DNA from: Winslowiella arboricola
GTDB taxonomy: Bacteria > Pseudomonadota > Gammaproteobacteria > Enterobacterales > Enterobacteriaceae
DNA length: 64,000 bases
Assembly: GCF_025527015.1 (NCBI RefSeq)
Contig: NZ_JAODIM010000036.1
Location: 62,001-126,000, forward strand
Reading direction: 5' to 3'
Shown here: one piece after another, positions 1 to 9,891 of the stretch
Position numbering within the stretch: the first letter of the stretch is position 1
Layout: the number at the start of each line of letters is the position of its first letter
Translations under genes and position numbers: made by a program
Notes under the pieces: model-generated
The model's database searches: none
What the model saw: the letters and a program-made list of their open reading frames with translations, nothing else
Told to the model about the DNA's origin: nothing

Positions 1-495
1 CGTCCCGCCGCCACCGAAATTGCCGATAGCGTAATAGGTTCCGCTGATGGTTCCGTGATTATCAAGAGCGCCAAGCGTGGCACCGCTTTGAATCACTACC
101 GCGACCCCGCCCGTAATCAGCCCGCTGTTTGTCAGTGAATCAATGGTTCCTTCGGAACCCCAGACGCCAGCATCAGCAGCACTAATCGTGCCCGAGTTAA
201 CAATATTGCCGATTGTGCCTGAGTTAAAAATCGCTTCCGCGCCAGTAATAGTTCCTGCATTGCTCAGGGTGTTAATGGTCGAGGAGTTGTTTATCCCGTA
301 GTAATTCGAGGTTTCAATCTTGCCGCCAGCAAGAACGGAGAATGAATCCAGAGGGGTGCTTACGGTCTGGCCAGTGGTAGTAACGCCCGAAATTTCCACT
401 GACGACAAAGAGCCAGCCTCAGCCTGAGACAGCAATGCAATAACAGAACTTATAGCCAGCACTAAAGGCTTAACCCTAAACGGCGCAGATATCAT
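1..495 (-). CDS. Partial secreted repeat protein, autotransporter passenger type (5' end of gene only)
   Basis: The reading frame opens at an ATG preceded by GGGAAG and runs off the window edge after 165 codons, so only the N-terminus is present. It begins with a signal peptide (MISAPFRVKPLVLAISSVIA, then a likely cleavage after SQAEA). The rest is built from short degenerate repeats of the type GTI-x(3)-N-S-G: segments such as STINTLSNAG, GTIGNIVNSG, GTIDSLTNSG and GTISGTYYAI recur about every 17-22 residues. Such Gly/Asn/Thr-rich repeats form beta-helices in type V autotransporter passengers. The C-terminal beta-barrel that would prove this lies outside the window. No specific adhesin or enzyme can be named. 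Confidence 0.7.
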   Translation of the reverse strand, partial: MISAPFRVKPLVLAISSVIALLSQAEAGSLSSVEISGVTTTGQTVSTPLDSFSVLAGGKIETSNYYGINNSSTINTLSNAGTITGAEAIFNSGTIGNIVNSGTISAADAGVWGSEGTIDSLTNSGLITGGVAVVIQSGATLGALDNHGTISGTYYAIGNFGGGGT

Positions 496-840
496 TGCTC
501 TTCCCTACACAAAATAATTGAGAGTGGTTGTTGTATCGTTCCGCTGATACGTATGGCTTAAACAAACTCAACAACCACCGGTGTAGTGATCAATGACTCG
601 CCGCAGTCCCTGAGGCAGGCATCTGTTCTAAAAAGAGGGGATCTGAAAATAACTCAAACACCGCTGGTTTATAACAAGGGATAAACAGATGTTGCACACA
701 GAATCTTACAAAAGGAAATGACGTTAACATAAGGTGATAAACCGCAACTTTATAGCGCTTATCCGGGGATAGAAAAGACTAAAGTTTTCGCCAGGGCGGC
801 GAAACGCCGCCCCTACAATTGGAAAGAATTATTGGGGGAA
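496..840. other. Intergenic region upstream of the autotransporter-like gene
   Basis: This is 345 bases without a convincing gene. It must carry the promoter of the leftward secreted-protein gene, but I cannot pick out a clear -35/-10 pair. One copy of the GGCGGC palindrome lies near the right end, just after the stop of yhaJ. Confidence 0.5.
794..816. repeat. REP-like palindrome (GGCGGC family)
   Basis: GGGCGGC and GCCGCCC arms around a GAAAC loop, followed by CTAC, just downstream of the yhaJ stop. This is one of many copies in the window and may act as a 3' stem-loop for the yhaJ transcript. Confidence 0.75.
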
Positions 841-1737
841 TTAACGCTTCGCCAGCAGACGCGGGATCTCACGCAGACACCAGGCTTTCGCCTCGCCCAT
901 ACTGTCACGTCGCCACGCCATAATAATGTCAATTTCGCGCGAATATTCCGGGCTGACCACGCGCAAACGTCCGGCGGCGATATCTTTTTCCACCAGCGGA
1001 TAAGGCATAGTGGCGACGCCTAAACCCGCCAGCAACGCATTGCGCTTATCCTCAATCGAACTGACGGTTAGACGCTGCTGTTTATCCAGCAGCTGCACGG
1101 TCAGTACCGGTCGCTCGCGTGCGGTATCCGCCACCGCAATGCCGCGATATTTTACCCGCGTCACTTCTGACAGCGGCTCCGGCTCGTTATGAATCGGATG
1201 ATCCGGACTGGCGACATAGACGCTGACCATGCTGTACAGTTTGCGCGTGTTGATCTCCGACGAGGCGCGGAAGTGCATATCCGGCGCAATCACGATATCC
1301 GCTCTGCCCTGCTCCAGCCGCTCCCAGGCGCCAGCCAGCACTTCGGTCACCAGCGAAATCTGGGTATTGGCTTTATCCGCCAGCTTCTCCACCAGCGGAA
1401 ACAGCAGCTCACTCGGCACCAGCGCTTCGGTGACAATCGTCAGATGGGTTTCCCAACCGCGCGCCAGCGCTTCGGCATCGGTCGTCAGTTTATCAGCCGC
1501 TTCCAGCAATACCCGCCCGCGTTCCAGCAGCATGCGGCCAACGTTGGTAAATTTTGTACGATGGCCGGAGCGGTCAAACAGCACCACATCCAGCTCCTCT
1601 TCCAGCTTCTGCATGGTATAGCTGAGCGCAGACGGCACGCGGCCCAGCTCATCGGCCGCGGCGGCAAAACTGCCGCGCCGGTCAATGGCATCCATCACCC
1701 GTAAAGCTTCTAACGTTAAGGCCCGATCTTTAGCCAT
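841..1737 (-). CDS. yhaJ: LysR-type transcriptional regulator YhaJ
   Basis: This 298-residue LysR protein has an N-terminal winged helix-turn-helix (about residues 5-64, with the segment GSFAAAADELGRVPSALSYT) and a C-terminal inducer-binding domain. Sequence and length match enteric YhaJ almost throughout. In E. coli YhaJ activates yhaK, yqjF and related genes and responds to aromatic compounds such as dinitrotoluene derivatives. It is divergent from yhaK, the arrangement expected for a LysR regulator and its target. The shared 136-base intergenic region should hold its operator, which I could not delimit. Confidence 0.93.
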   Translation of the reverse strand: MAKDRALTLEALRVMDAIDRRGSFAAAADELGRVPSALSYTMQKLEEELDVVLFDRSGHRTKFTNVGRMLLERGRVLLEAADKLTTDAEALARGWETHLTIVTEALVPSELLFPLVEKLADKANTQISLVTEVLAGAWERLEQGRADIVIAPDMHFRASSEINTRKLYSMVSVYVASPDHPIHNEPEPLSEVTRVKYRGIAVADTARERPVLTVQLLDKQQRLTVSSIEDKRNALLAGLGVATMPYPLVEKDIAAGRLRVVSPEYSREIDIIMAWRRDSMGEAKAWCLREIPRLLAKR

Positions 1738-1873
1738 CAGGATTCTCTGTCAGGAAATTTGAATATACCCAGCAGATTAACTGGCTAACAATCCGGCGTC
1801 CAGAAACTTACCATGGAATCATGAAGAGCGTCCGCTACTCTGGGGCAGGACGACGCTGGAGGTTAAAACAATT

Positions 1874-2578
1874 ATGATTACATCACGTGCAGCGAAAGAG
1901 TGTGGCCAGGCCGATTACGGCTGGTTGCAGGCCCGCTATACCTTCTCCTTTGGACACTATTTTGACCCGCAACTGCTCGGCTATGCGTCCCTGCGCGTGC
2001 TCAATCAGGAAGTGCTGGCGCCTGGCGCCTCTTTTCAGCCACGCAGTTATCCGAAAGTCGATATTCTGAATCTTATTCTGCAAGGTGAAGCGGAGTACCG
2101 CGACAGTGAAGGCAACCATACCAGCGCCCGCGCCGGTGAGGCGCTGCTGCTGTCGGCACAGGCGGGTGTGACATGGAGTGAACACAATCTCAGCAAAGAT
2201 ACGCCGTTAACGCGTATGCAACTGTGGCTGGATGCCTGCCCGGAACGTGAGAATGGCCTGATTCAGCGGGTTAAAATCAATACGCATCAGGTTGATACCC
2301 TGCTGGCTTCGCCGGATGGCGTCAGTGACAGTCTGCAACTGCGTCAGCAGGTGTGGATCCATCATATTGATCTGCAGGCGGGCGAAAGCTGGACGGTAAA
2401 ACTGCACGGGCCGCGCGCTTATTTGCAATCGATTCATGGGGCATTACAGGCAGAAACCCATTCCCGCCAGCAGCAGGCGCTGACCTGTGGCGATGGTGCC
2501 TTCCTGCAAGAAGAGGCCAGCGTCACGCTAACCGCAGAGACGCCTCTGCGTGCATTGGTAATTGATTTACCGGTGTGA
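1874..2578 (+). CDS. yhaK: Pirin-like bicupin YhaK
   Basis: A 234-residue cytoplasmic protein of the pirin superfamily, made of two cupin beta-barrels (about 1-120 and 130-234). The N-terminal segment SFGHYFDPQLLGYASLRVLN is typical of YhaK. Unlike true pirins, YhaK lacks a full metal-binding set and has been proposed as a marker of redox or nitrosative stress; its biochemical role is unknown. The ATG is preceded by GGAGG at a rather long spacing of about 11 bases. It is divergently paired with yhaJ and followed by an array of GGCGGC palindromes. Confidence 0.92.
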   Translation: MITSRAAKECGQADYGWLQARYTFSFGHYFDPQLLGYASLRVLNQEVLAPGASFQPRSYPKVDILNLILQGEAEYRDSEGNHTSARAGEALLLSAQAGVTWSEHNLSKDTPLTRMQLWLDACPERENGLIQRVKINTHQVDTLLASPDGVSDSLQLRQQVWIHHIDLQAGESWTVKLHGPRAYLQSIHGALQAETHSRQQQALTCGDGAFLQEEASVTLTAETPLRALVIDLPV

Positions 2579-2590
2579 AGAGCATAAACA

Positions 2591-2742
2591 GGGCGGCGAG
2601 AACGCCGCCATGACGGCAGGTACAAATCATCAACACGGGCGGCGAGAACGCCGTCATTACGGCAGGTACAAATCATCAACACGGGCGGCGAGAACGCCGC
2701 CCCTACATCATTAGACCGTAGGGGCGGCGTTCTCGCCGCCCT
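2591..2742. repeat. Tandem REP-like array: three direct units plus one inverted copy
   Basis: GGGCGGCG starts at 2591, 2637 and 2683, giving an exact 46-base period. The spacer between palindromes (CGGCAGGTACAAATCATCAA) is repeated almost perfectly. A fourth copy at 2718-2742 is in inverted orientation. The array fills the space between the convergent genes yhaK and dolP and could fold into large hairpins acting as a bidirectional terminator or mRNA 3' cap. Confidence 0.85.
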
Positions 2743-2753
2743 TTAGCCGTTTG

Positions 2754-3326
2754 TTATTTCAGAATCGTAAACGCGGTAGTCACATGTTTCACGCCGCTAA
2801 CCCGGCTGGCGATATCCGCTGCCGCTTTGCCCTCTTCAGGCGTCACCAGACCCAGTAAGAACACTTCACCGTTCTCGGTGGTCACTTTGACATTCGAGGA
2901 TTTCACCTGATCGCTGCCCAGTAGCTGCGAGCGGACTTTCGTGGTGATCCAGGTGTCAGAAGAGGCGGTGCCGAGGCTTACTTTCGCGCCCTGACGGATC
3001 TCGTTATACACCTCTGTTGCACCATCAACACCCACGGTAATCTGTTTGGCGCGGCTGGCAATTTCGCTGTTTGGCGCCTGGCCGGTTAACAGTACTTTGC
3101 CCTGATAGGCGGTCGCGACAATATGTGCGTCATTTTTGATTTGTTGATCTTTCGCCAGCGCGTTGCTGACGCGTAGCTCTAAAGTACCATCATCAACCTG
3201 GGTGCCGACGGTACGTGGGTCAGTTGCCGTTTTAGTGGCCACGGCTGCGCTACCCACAACCACTGCTGCACAACCCTGTAGCATTAGCGCGGTAAGAATC
3301 ACTGCAACTGCAGATAATGCCTTCAT
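2754..3326 (-). CDS. dolP: Outer membrane lipoprotein DolP (YraP), dual BON domains
   Basis: A 190-residue lipoprotein with a signal sequence ending in the lipobox LQGC (Cys19), followed by two BON domains at about residues 47-115 and 125-190. DolP binds anionic phospholipids in the outer membrane at division sites, supports BAM function and envelope integrity, and in E. coli belongs to the sigma-E regulon. The ATG has an AAGGAG site six bases upstream. It follows diaA on the same strand with only ten bases between them, as in the enteric lpoA-yraN-diaA-dolP operon. Confidence 0.96.
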   Translation of the reverse strand: MKALSAVAVILTALMLQGCAAVVVGSAAVATKTATDPRTVGTQVDDGTLELRVSNALAKDQQIKNDAHIVATAYQGKVLLTGQAPNSEIASRAKQITVGVDGATEVYNEIRQGAKVSLGTASSDTWITTKVRSQLLGSDQVKSSNVKVTTENGEVFLLGLVTPEEGKAAADIASRVSGVKHVTTAFTILK

Positions 3327-3336
3327 TTAAGCTCCT

Positions 3337-3927
3337 TTAAACATCCTGGTGGGGAAATAAGGTGTTATCTATCAAATCGCACAGGCAATTCACCGTTAAC
3401 ATGTGCATCTCCTGTATCCGCGAGCTTCTGTGTGAGGGGATACGAATCTCTACATCCTGTGGTCCCAGTAAACCGGCGAGCTCACCGCCGTCATAACCGG
3501 TAAGCGCGACAATGGTCATATCACGCGTTACCGCTGCCTCAACCGCTTTTACAATATCACGGCTATTGCCACGAGTTGAAATCGCCAGCAATACATCACC
3601 GGCATGGCCCAGCGCACGCACCTGCTTGGCATAGATCTCGTCATGCAGGCGATCGTTACCAATGGCGGTCAACAACACGTTGTCGGCGCTCAGGGCAATG
3701 GCCGGTAAGCTCGGACGCTCGGTTTCAAAGCGATTGATCATACTGGCGGCAAAATGCTGAGCATTAGCGCTGGATGTACCGTTACCACAGCTCAGAATTT
3801 TGTTGCCATTAAGCAGAGACTGAACCAAGGTCAGGGCCGCACGCGAGATAGCATCCGGTAGTGCTTCAGCTGCTGCGATCTGTGTTTGAATACTCTCGGT
3901 AAAACAACCTTTAATTTTTTCCAGCAC
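3337..3927 (-). CDS. diaA: DnaA initiator-associating protein DiaA
   Basis: A 196-residue SIS-domain (sugar isomerase fold) protein. It forms tetramers that bind several DnaA molecules at oriC and stimulate timely replication initiation. The SIS signature [17 protein letters not shown] is visible near residue 48. It is nearly identical to E. coli DiaA, including the C-terminal [20 protein letters not shown] segment. Translation starts at GTG, matching the length of the homologue. It lies in the lpoA-yraN-diaA-dolP operon. Confidence 0.95.
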   Translation of the reverse strand: MLEKIKGCFTESIQTQIAAAEALPDAISRAALTLVQSLLNGNKILSCGNGTSSANAQHFAASMINRFETERPSLPAIALSADNVLLTAIGNDRLHDEIYAKQVRALGHAGDVLLAISTRGNSRDIVKAVEAAVTRDMTIVALTGYDGGELAGLLGPQDVEIRIPSHRSSRIQEMHMLTVNCLCDLIDNTLFPHQDV

Positions 3928-3941
3928 GTTTTCACCCGGCT

Positions 3942-4337
3942 TTAATCTTGTGCATTAAACGCATCGGGCAACCACTCAAGCTGATCCCCGGTGATAGCGA
4001 CGACATCAAAACGACAGTCCAGTGTATCAAAACTGGCATTGCGCATCGCCAGCCAGATGGCTGCCGCCCGTAATAACTTCTGCTGCTTGCTACGCGTTAC
4101 GCTGGCCGCTGCACCGCCAAAGCGGTCGTCACGCCGGTAACGCACCTCAACAAACACCCATTGCTGCTGGTCACGCATAATCAGATCCAGCTCGCCGCCA
4201 CGAAAACGGACGTTGGCGGCTTCAAACTGCAATCCGGCTTGCTCCAGATAGCGGCGGGCGATTAACTCATAGCCCGCCCCCTTTTGCTGGCGACTCAGCT
4301 GGCCGGAACGATTTGTCCCTGACGATACTGGCTCCAT
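3942..4337 (-). CDS. yraN: YraN family protein (UPF0102), endonuclease-like fold
   Basis: A 131-residue cytoplasmic protein with the UPF0102 core GGELDLIM ... VFVEVRYR, which resembles a PD-(D/E)xK nuclease site with arginine at the usual lysine position. No activity is established; a role in DNA uptake or repair is speculative. I chose the ATG that gives the same 131-residue length as E. coli YraN; another ATG eight codons upstream is possible. The start lies 43 bases inside the end of lpoA, a long overlap suggesting translational coupling. Confidence 0.9.
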   Translation of the reverse strand: MEPVSSGTNRSGQLSRQQKGAGYELIARRYLEQAGLQFEAANVRFRGGELDLIMRDQQQWVFVEVRYRRDDRFGGAAASVTRSKQQKLLRAAAIWLAMRNASFDTLDCRFDVVAITGDQLEWLPDAFNAQD

Positions 4338-6328
4338 GACAACTTCCTGTTGATCACGCAATCCTGAGTGGCGCTCAGTTTACCGGTGTTGCCACTTAAC
4401 TGGAAACCGGGCAGCTGGCGCACTTCACTAAAGTGGTTCGCCAGCGTCCAGGCATCAATGCCCATCGCATACAGACGTACCAGGGAGTAGTCATTGTTAA
4501 ATGACTTCGCCGCCTGCTGCATCAGCGCCGGATTAGCGCCGGTCAGCAGCGGAATATCGCTAAACTGCAAACCTTCCATCTCCAGACGGTAATCCGGGCC
4601 GGCGCCTGCCTGGAAGCTGCGCGAACTGGCATACAGCGCGACGTTATCACGGCTGCTAACGCGCATCGCAATCATCGGCTTAATCAGCTGCAGCTCATTC
4701 TGCGTCGAGACAATATAGGTTGCATCCACACGGCCGGAAGAGGCTGCTGCTGGCGCCACAGTATCAGCTGGTGCCGGAATATTCAGGCCAGCAACGCTCA
4801 CGTCCTGCGACTGTGGCTGCGGCGCGCTGACTGGCGTACCGCTCAGGCTGATACCCGCACCGCTGTTAATCCCCTGCTTCAGATCGCCGGTGGAACCGAA
4901 CTGCTGCTTCAGCACCGTGCCGCCGCCCAGTTTCTGCCATTCACCGGTAAAGGCGACGCTGACACGATCGCCAAGCGCACCGCGCGGAACCAGTAACAGC
5001 GGCGTACGTTTGCCCTGCTCCCAGATATGATGCGCAGCATCGCGCGCTTCGTCTTCAGGAGAAAGTGCAAAATAGCAAAGATTCGGACGGTTCTGGATCT
5101 GTCCAGGTTCATTCAGCGCCAGTACATTCAGCGGCGTCTGGCTGTTTGCCAGCTGCTCAACGTTGTTTTTCAGCAGCGGACCGACCACCAGCGTGGCGCC
5201 ATCCTGCTGCGCCTGCGCCAGAACCTGATCCAGCGGCTGTGAACTGGTATCGTAGACTTTCACTTCGGCATTACTGGCCGCAGCCGCCACTTGCGGCGCG
5301 TTGGCCTGCGGCGCCTCTGCCGGTGGCGTAGCAGCGGTATCCGTTGTCGCGGCATCGCTATCCGTCGCTGACGGGCTGACAACCGGATCAGTGCCATCAA
5401 CAGGGGCGGTGACAGGCTGGTCAATATTGCCAGGCTGAGCGGCGGCCGGTTGCGGCGGCGCGCTTAATACGCCGTTTTTCGCGTCGTTAAAGCCTTTCTG
5501 GATAGCATTGGCGAAGACCTGCGCCTGACCGCTCATCGGCAGCAACAGCGCAATTTTACCGGTCGATGCCGGCTGGAAGTTCTGCACCTGGCTTAATGCT
5601 GTCGGCAGAGTTTTCGCCGCCGGGTTGTTCGGGTAGCGGGTCTGCCAGTCGGCAATCCCGGCCTTCAGCATATCCGGATCGTTGCGATTGGCGTTATACA
5701 CGCTCAGCAGATCCAGCCAGCCTTGCAGCGTATTTTCATCAGCATTAATCACCAGGCTGTTTATCTGGTCCGGCGTCATCTGCACCAGCGTCTGCCAGGT
5801 GGCATCGATATTTTTCTGATGAGCGTCACCCTGCAACAGCGGTTCCTGCGCCACATAAGCGCGCAGCAACGTCAGCGAAGGACGATTCTGATTAGCGCCA
5901 ATCTGCAATTGCCAGTAACGACTCTGCTGATCTGACGACAGTTCCGACGGATCCAGCTTGCCGAGAATGCCCTGTGCAGCGGCGATATCCTGACTGGCAA
6001 GCGCGCTCTGCGCCTGCAGTAACTGCAGCTCCTGCTGCTGGCTATTGCTCAGCTGGCCGGGCAGCTGGCTGAGCTGCTGACTGGCTTGTGGGTATTTCCC
6101 TTCATTCAACAGTGCACGTATGGCAAGTAATTGCCAGTCAGCCTTGTTATCATCTGGGCTTTGCTGCACTTGCTGCAGATAGTAGTCGGAATTTTTAGTT
6201 GCAGGTTCCTCGACATTCGCACCGGGAGTTTGCGGTGCCTGGCCGGTACAGGCAGCCAGAATAAGTGCAGCGAGAAGTACAGGCACGAAGCGTCCTGCTT
6301 TATTACGAACGACTTTTGAAGGAAGCAT
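4295..6328 (-). CDS. lpoA: Penicillin-binding protein activator LpoA
   Basis: A 677-residue outer membrane lipoprotein that reaches through the periplasm to activate the transpeptidase of PBP1A. The lipobox LILAAC is near residue 27, followed by an N-terminal TPR-like domain (to about 250) and a C-terminal domain with a type I periplasmic-binding-protein fold. The latter is interrupted by a long Ala/Pro/Gln/Thr-rich low-complexity stretch (about residues 290-360), longer than I recall for E. coli. I chose the start [14 protein letters not shown] over an upstream in-frame ATG because it places the hydrophobic segment correctly. It is divergent from rsmI, 62 bases away. Confidence 0.95.
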   Translation of the reverse strand: MLPSKVVRNKAGRFVPVLLAALILAACTGQAPQTPGANVEEPATKNSDYYLQQVQQSPDDNKADWQLLAIRALLNEGKYPQASQQLSQLPGQLSNSQQQELQLLQAQSALASQDIAAAQGILGKLDPSELSSDQQSRYWQLQIGANQNRPSLTLLRAYVAQEPLLQGDAHQKNIDATWQTLVQMTPDQINSLVINADENTLQGWLDLLSVYNANRNDPDMLKAGIADWQTRYPNNPAAKTLPTALSQVQNFQPASTGKIALLLPMSGQAQVFANAIQKGFNDAKNGVLSAPPQPAAAQPGNIDQPVTAPVDGTDPVVSPSATDSDAATTDTAATPPAEAPQANAPQVAAAASNAEVKVYDTSSQPLDQVLAQAQQDGATLVVGPLLKNNVEQLANSQTPLNVLALNEPGQIQNRPNLCYFALSPEDEARDAAHHIWEQGKRTPLLLVPRGALGDRVSVAFTGEWQKLGGGTVLKQQFGSTGDLKQGINSGAGISLSGTPVSAPQPQSQDVSVAGLNIPAPADTVAPAAASSGRVDATYIVSTQNELQLIKPMIAMRVSSRDNVALYASSRSFQAGAGPDYRLEMEGLQFSDIPLLTGANPALMQQAAKSFNNDYSLVRLYAMGIDAWTLANHFSEVRQLPGFQLSGNTGKLSATQDCVINRKLSWSQYRQGQIVPAS

Positions 6329-6390
6329 ACTGTATCCAGTGATGTTTTTTTCAAGATGCTCAATATTAAATCGGCAATTCGGATGAAACA

Positions 6391-7257
6391 ATGAAACAAC
6401 TCGATCGGGCAGATATTTCTGCCAGCACGCTCTACATCGTCCCTACACCGATTGGTAATCTGGGGGATATCACCCAGCGTGCCCTGACAGTGCTTGCGAG
6501 CGTCGATCTGATCGCTGCGGAAGATACACGTCATACCGGACTGTTGCTACAACATTTCGCCATCAATGCGCGCCTGTTCGCACTGCATGATCATAATGAA
6601 CAGCAGAAAGCCGAGCTGTTGCTGGCGAAGTTGCAGGAAGGCCAAAGCATAGCGTTAGTTTCCGATGCTGGCACGCCTTTGATCAACGATCCGGGTTATC
6701 ACCTGGTGCGCCGCTGTCGCGAAGCGGGGATCCGCGTGGTGCCATTGCCTGGCGCCTGCGCGGCGATTGCCGCATTAAGCGCCGCAGGATTACCGTCCGA
6801 TCGTTTCTGTTACGAAGGGTTTCTGCCAGCAAAAAGCAAAGGCCGCTGCGATGCGTTGCGGGCGCTGGAGCAGGAACCGCGCACCCTGATCTTCTATGAA
6901 TCCACTCACCGCCTGCTCGACAGTATGCAGGATATTGTCACCGTTCTTGGTGCCGATCGCTATGTCGTGCTCGCGCGCGAAATCACCAAAACCTGGGAAT
7001 CGATTCAGGGCGCGCCAATTGGTGAACTGCTGGCGTGGGTAAAAGAGGATGAAAACCGGCGCAAAGGCGAGATGGTGCTGATTATCGAAGGCTATAAGCA
7101 GCAGGCCGACGATGCCCTGCCGCCGGAAGCACTGCGTACCCTGGCGTTGTTGCAGGCGGAATTACCGCTGAAAAAAGCGGCGGCAATCACTGCCGAGATC
7201 CACGGCCTGAAGAAAAATGCGCTGTATAAGTACGCTCTGGAGCAGCAAGAGGGGTGA
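6391..7257 (+). CDS. rsmI: 16S rRNA (cytidine(1402)-2'-O)-methyltransferase RsmI
   Basis: A 288-residue SAM-dependent methyltransferase of the tetrapyrrole-methylase fold that makes the 2'-O-methyl of m4Cm1402 in the ribosomal P site. The N-terminal [12 protein letters not shown], the SAM loop [12 protein letters not shown] and the GEMVLI segment near residue 230 are typical. It is colinear with E. coli RsmI. The lpoA operon diverges from it. Its TGA stop overlaps the predicted -35 hexamer of the rnpB promoter. Confidence 0.96.
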   Translation: MKQLDRADISASTLYIVPTPIGNLGDITQRALTVLASVDLIAAEDTRHTGLLLQHFAINARLFALHDHNEQQKAELLLAKLQEGQSIALVSDAGTPLINDPGYHLVRRCREAGIRVVPLPGACAAIAALSAAGLPSDRFCYEGFLPAKSKGRCDALRALEQEPRTLIFYESTHRLLDSMQDIVTVLGADRYVVLAREITKTWESIQGAPIGELLAWVKEDENRRKGEMVLIIEGYKQQADDALPPEALRTLALLQAELPLKKAAAITAEIHGLKKNALYKYALEQQEG

Positions 7258-7282
7258 CAACGGGCGCATAATGCCCTATTAT
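7254..7282 (+). promoter_or_regulatory. Predicted sigma-70 promoter of rnpB
   Basis: GTGACA (7254-7259) and TATTAT (7277-7282) are separated by exactly 17 bases and end 7 bases before the first nucleotide of the RNase P RNA. The -35 box overlaps the rsmI stop codon. Confidence 0.75.
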
Positions 7283-7289
7283 CCGCGCC

Positions 7290-7668
<379 letters not shown>

Positions 7669-7677
7669 TTTTAGGTT

Positions 7678-7706
7678 AAAACCCTGCTTCGGCGGGGTTT
7701 TTGCTT
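7678..7706 (+). terminator. rnpB terminator, first copy
   Basis: Stem ACCCTGC-TTC-GGCGGGGT followed by TTTTGCTTT, immediately after the M1 RNA 3' end. Confidence 0.85.
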
Positions 7707-7792
7707 TGTGCAACAAACATCAGATGAATGACTGTCCACGACACTCTTCATAAAAGAACGCGGCTTACCGGTCAGTTTCACTTTTTTAGGTT

Positions 7793-7823
7793 AAAACCCT
7801 GCTTCGGCGGGGTTTTTGCTTTT
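7793..7823 (+). terminator. rnpB terminator, second copy
   Basis: A repeat of the first terminator (same stem, loop and T-run) inside the duplicated 103-bp unit. Confidence 0.8.
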
Positions 7824-7840
7824 CAGGGATGATCACCGGC

Positions 7841-7890
7841 ACGGGCGGCGAGAACGCCGCCCCTACAACCGATTTGCGTTGGGGCGGCGT
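7841..7890. repeat. REP-like palindrome pair (GGCGGC family)
   Basis: A full copy (7841-7866) is followed by a half-degraded inverted copy (TTGGGGCGGCGTTTCG). Together they lie between the rnpB terminators and the convergent PRD regulator gene. Confidence 0.75.
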
Positions 7891-7896
7891 TTCGCA

Positions 7897-9807
7897 TTAC
7901 AACCGACTCAAACAGTCTATTGCCACCGCCTTAAAACTGGCGAAATCGGAGCTGTCACGCAGCCGGGTCATTGCCCTTTCGCGCATAAAGGTGACAAACA
8001 GATCGTAGATCGCCATCGCCTCTTCATATTCCGTTTTACTGATCGCCAGCAAAAAAATCACATGGGCGGTTTCATCTCCCCACTTAATGCCCTGCGGCGC
8101 CAGCACGGTACAGACCACAGTTTTCCTTGCCAGCAGGCCTAAGGAGTGCGGCAGCGCAATCCCCTCCCCCAGCATGGTGCTGACAATCGCTTCGCGCTCC
8201 TCCACTGACGGATAGAAAGCCGCATCGACAAAGCCCTCCTGTTCCAGCTGATCGCAGAGCAAACGGAACAGCTGTGACTGCTCCATCGGCTGGTCGATAA
8301 TGCGAAAATGGCTGGCATCAAAGAACTTCTCCAGCATATAGGGACGGGTGCGATCAACCAGCACCAGTTTGCCGATCTGCTCCAGCTGGTAATCAGTCGG
8401 GAACGGTGACATCACCACTACCGGCTTATCTTTCTCGCTGAGGCGCGCGGTGGAGATAATAAAATCTTCGTCAATGCTGCTTAACGCTTCGTATTCACGC
8501 AGCGAGATAATCTTCTTCACCACAATTTGCGGATACTTACGCATCAGCATCGCCTGAATCATCCGCACCGTCGAGTTGCCGGTATCACACACCAGCATCA
8601 CCAGCGGATGGCGCTGATAGCCGACGTTGTAATGGCGCTCCAGCCCGACGCCGATATGCAGCACCAGAAAGCCGACTTCATTCTCACTGATCACATAAGG
8701 CGTGTATTTTCCCCAGCTGGAGACCGCCGCCAGCGTGACGTCGTAAGCCAGCGGGTAGTGCTGTTTGATATTCGCCAGCAGCGGATTGGGAATATTAATC
8801 TGGTAGCGCACGCGGGTGATCATGGTCTTGATATGGGTCAGCAGGTCAGCATGCAGCTGGACGTCATCTTGCAGATTAAAATTGTAGTGATTATTGATAT
8901 AGCTAAGGATATAAGCCACCAGCGCATCGCCGTCATCAGGACTGATGGCGCTGGGCGCAATCTCCTGTATGCGACGCGCGGCGATATTCACCCGCAGATA
9001 CGCCTCTTCCGCTGGCGAAATCGCTTTGCCGGTAATCGGCCGCATCAGGTTGATAATATGGCGTGCCGCGTCACGTACATCGTCATCGACATCTTCGGCG
9101 CTAAAATCGGAGAGCGGATAGCCTTCGCTGATACGCCGCACCGCCACCGCGCAGTAGATACGCAGATAGTGCTCGCTGTCGTCGGTCATGCGCACATGAA
9201 AGCGTGAGAAGCACTGATGCAACAAAGGTTGCAGGGTGACCAGCATCCCGCTGTTCAGCGCTTCCAGATTCAGCAGCGGGCTTTCATTGGTCTGTTGGGA
9301 GATCTGGTACAGCAGATCGGTCAGACAGGCGCGAATCGACACCTCGCTGCCAAACAGTTTCATGCCATAGCGCGGTTTGGTTTCAATCACCAGGTTGTAG
9401 CGGTTTAGCCACTCCCTGACTTCAGCCATATCGCTTTGCAGCGTGGCGCGGCTGACAAACCACTCTTCCGCCAGATCTTCCAGTTTCAGCGAGAAGGCAG
9501 AAGTCAGAAAACGGGTTAGCAGATAGTGCACGCGCTCGGCTGAAGTGCGCGGCACACGCAGATGTGAGGGAGATTCCTCTAACAAACGACGGTAGCGCGC
9601 GGCATCATCAATTTTTAGCTGATAGCCTTCGCCGCGGTTCAGCACAAAGTGCGCGCCGTGACTGGCCAGCAGCTCGTTTAGCGCGATGATATCGGTGCGC
9701 ACAGTGCGCGTCGAAATGGCAAAACGTCGCGCCAGCTCGTCCTGCGGCAGGGTTTCGTTTTGCAGCGCATCAAACAGTTGTGCCAGTCGTTGATTGGGGA
9801 ATCTCAC
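7897..9807 (-). CDS. PRD domain-containing transcriptional regulator with PTS EIIB/EIIA-like domains (MtlR/LicR type)
   Basis: A 636-residue multidomain regulator. The N-terminal helix-turn-helix (about 5-60, DELARRFAISTRTVRTDI) is followed by a second HTH/Mga-like region (about 85-165). Two PRD modules come next (about 180-290 and 300-400, with candidate phospho-histidines His213, His320 and His384), then an EIIB-like domain with Cys407 in VCDTG, and an EIIA(Mtl/Fru)-like domain with His554 in ALPHSLG. Such proteins are transcription activators whose activity is set by PTS-dependent phosphorylation. It is the last gene in the direction of the locus, 84 bases after the aldolase and separated by a repeat. 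It is the obvious candidate regulator of the genes that follow here. The inducer is unknown. Confidence 0.88.
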   Translation of the reverse strand: MRFPNQRLAQLFDALQNETLPQDELARRFAISTRTVRTDIIALNELLASHGAHFVLNRGEGYQLKIDDAARYRRLLEESPSHLRVPRTSAERVHYLLTRFLTSAFSLKLEDLAEEWFVSRATLQSDMAEVREWLNRYNLVIETKPRYGMKLFGSEVSIRACLTDLLYQISQQTNESPLLNLEALNSGMLVTLQPLLHQCFSRFHVRMTDDSEHYLRIYCAVAVRRISEGYPLSDFSAEDVDDDVRDAARHIINLMRPITGKAISPAEEAYLRVNIAARRIQEIAPSAISPDDGDALVAYILSYINNHYNFNLQDDVQLHADLLTHIKTMITRVRYQINIPNPLLANIKQHYPLAYDVTLAAVSSWGKYTPYVISENEVGFLVLHIGVGLERHYNVGYQRHPLVMLVCDTGNSTVRMIQAMLMRKYPQIVVKKIISLREYEALSSIDEDFIISTARLSEKDKPVVVMSPFPTDYQLEQIGKLVLVDRTRPYMLEKFFDASHFRIIDQPMEQSQLFRLLCDQLEQEGFVDAAFYPSVEEREAIVSTMLGEGIALPHSLGLLARKTVVCTVLAPQGIKWGDETAHVIFLLAISKTEYEEAMAIYDLFVTFMRERAMTRLRDSSDFASFKAVAIDCLSRL

Positions 9808-9828
9808 ATTGCTTTTCCATCGGTGATC

Positions 9829-9887
9829 ACGGGCGGCGAACCGCCCCTACGTAGATTTCATGTAGGGGCGGCGTTCTCGCCGCCCGC
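9829..9887. repeat. REP-like palindrome pair between the regulator and the aldolase
   Basis: A shortened direct copy (GGGCGGCGAACCGCCCCTAC) is followed after 12 bases by a complete inverted copy (GTAGGGGCGGCGTTCTCGCC). Head-to-head pairs like this form BIME-type structures. The pair could separate expression of the aldolase and the regulator. Confidence 0.8.
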
Positions 9888-9891
9888 TGGT

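Noticed and set aside
2591-2742. CRISPR-like array
   Set aside because: The 46-bp units have near-identical spacers and are themselves palindromic REP-like elements; no cas genes are present.
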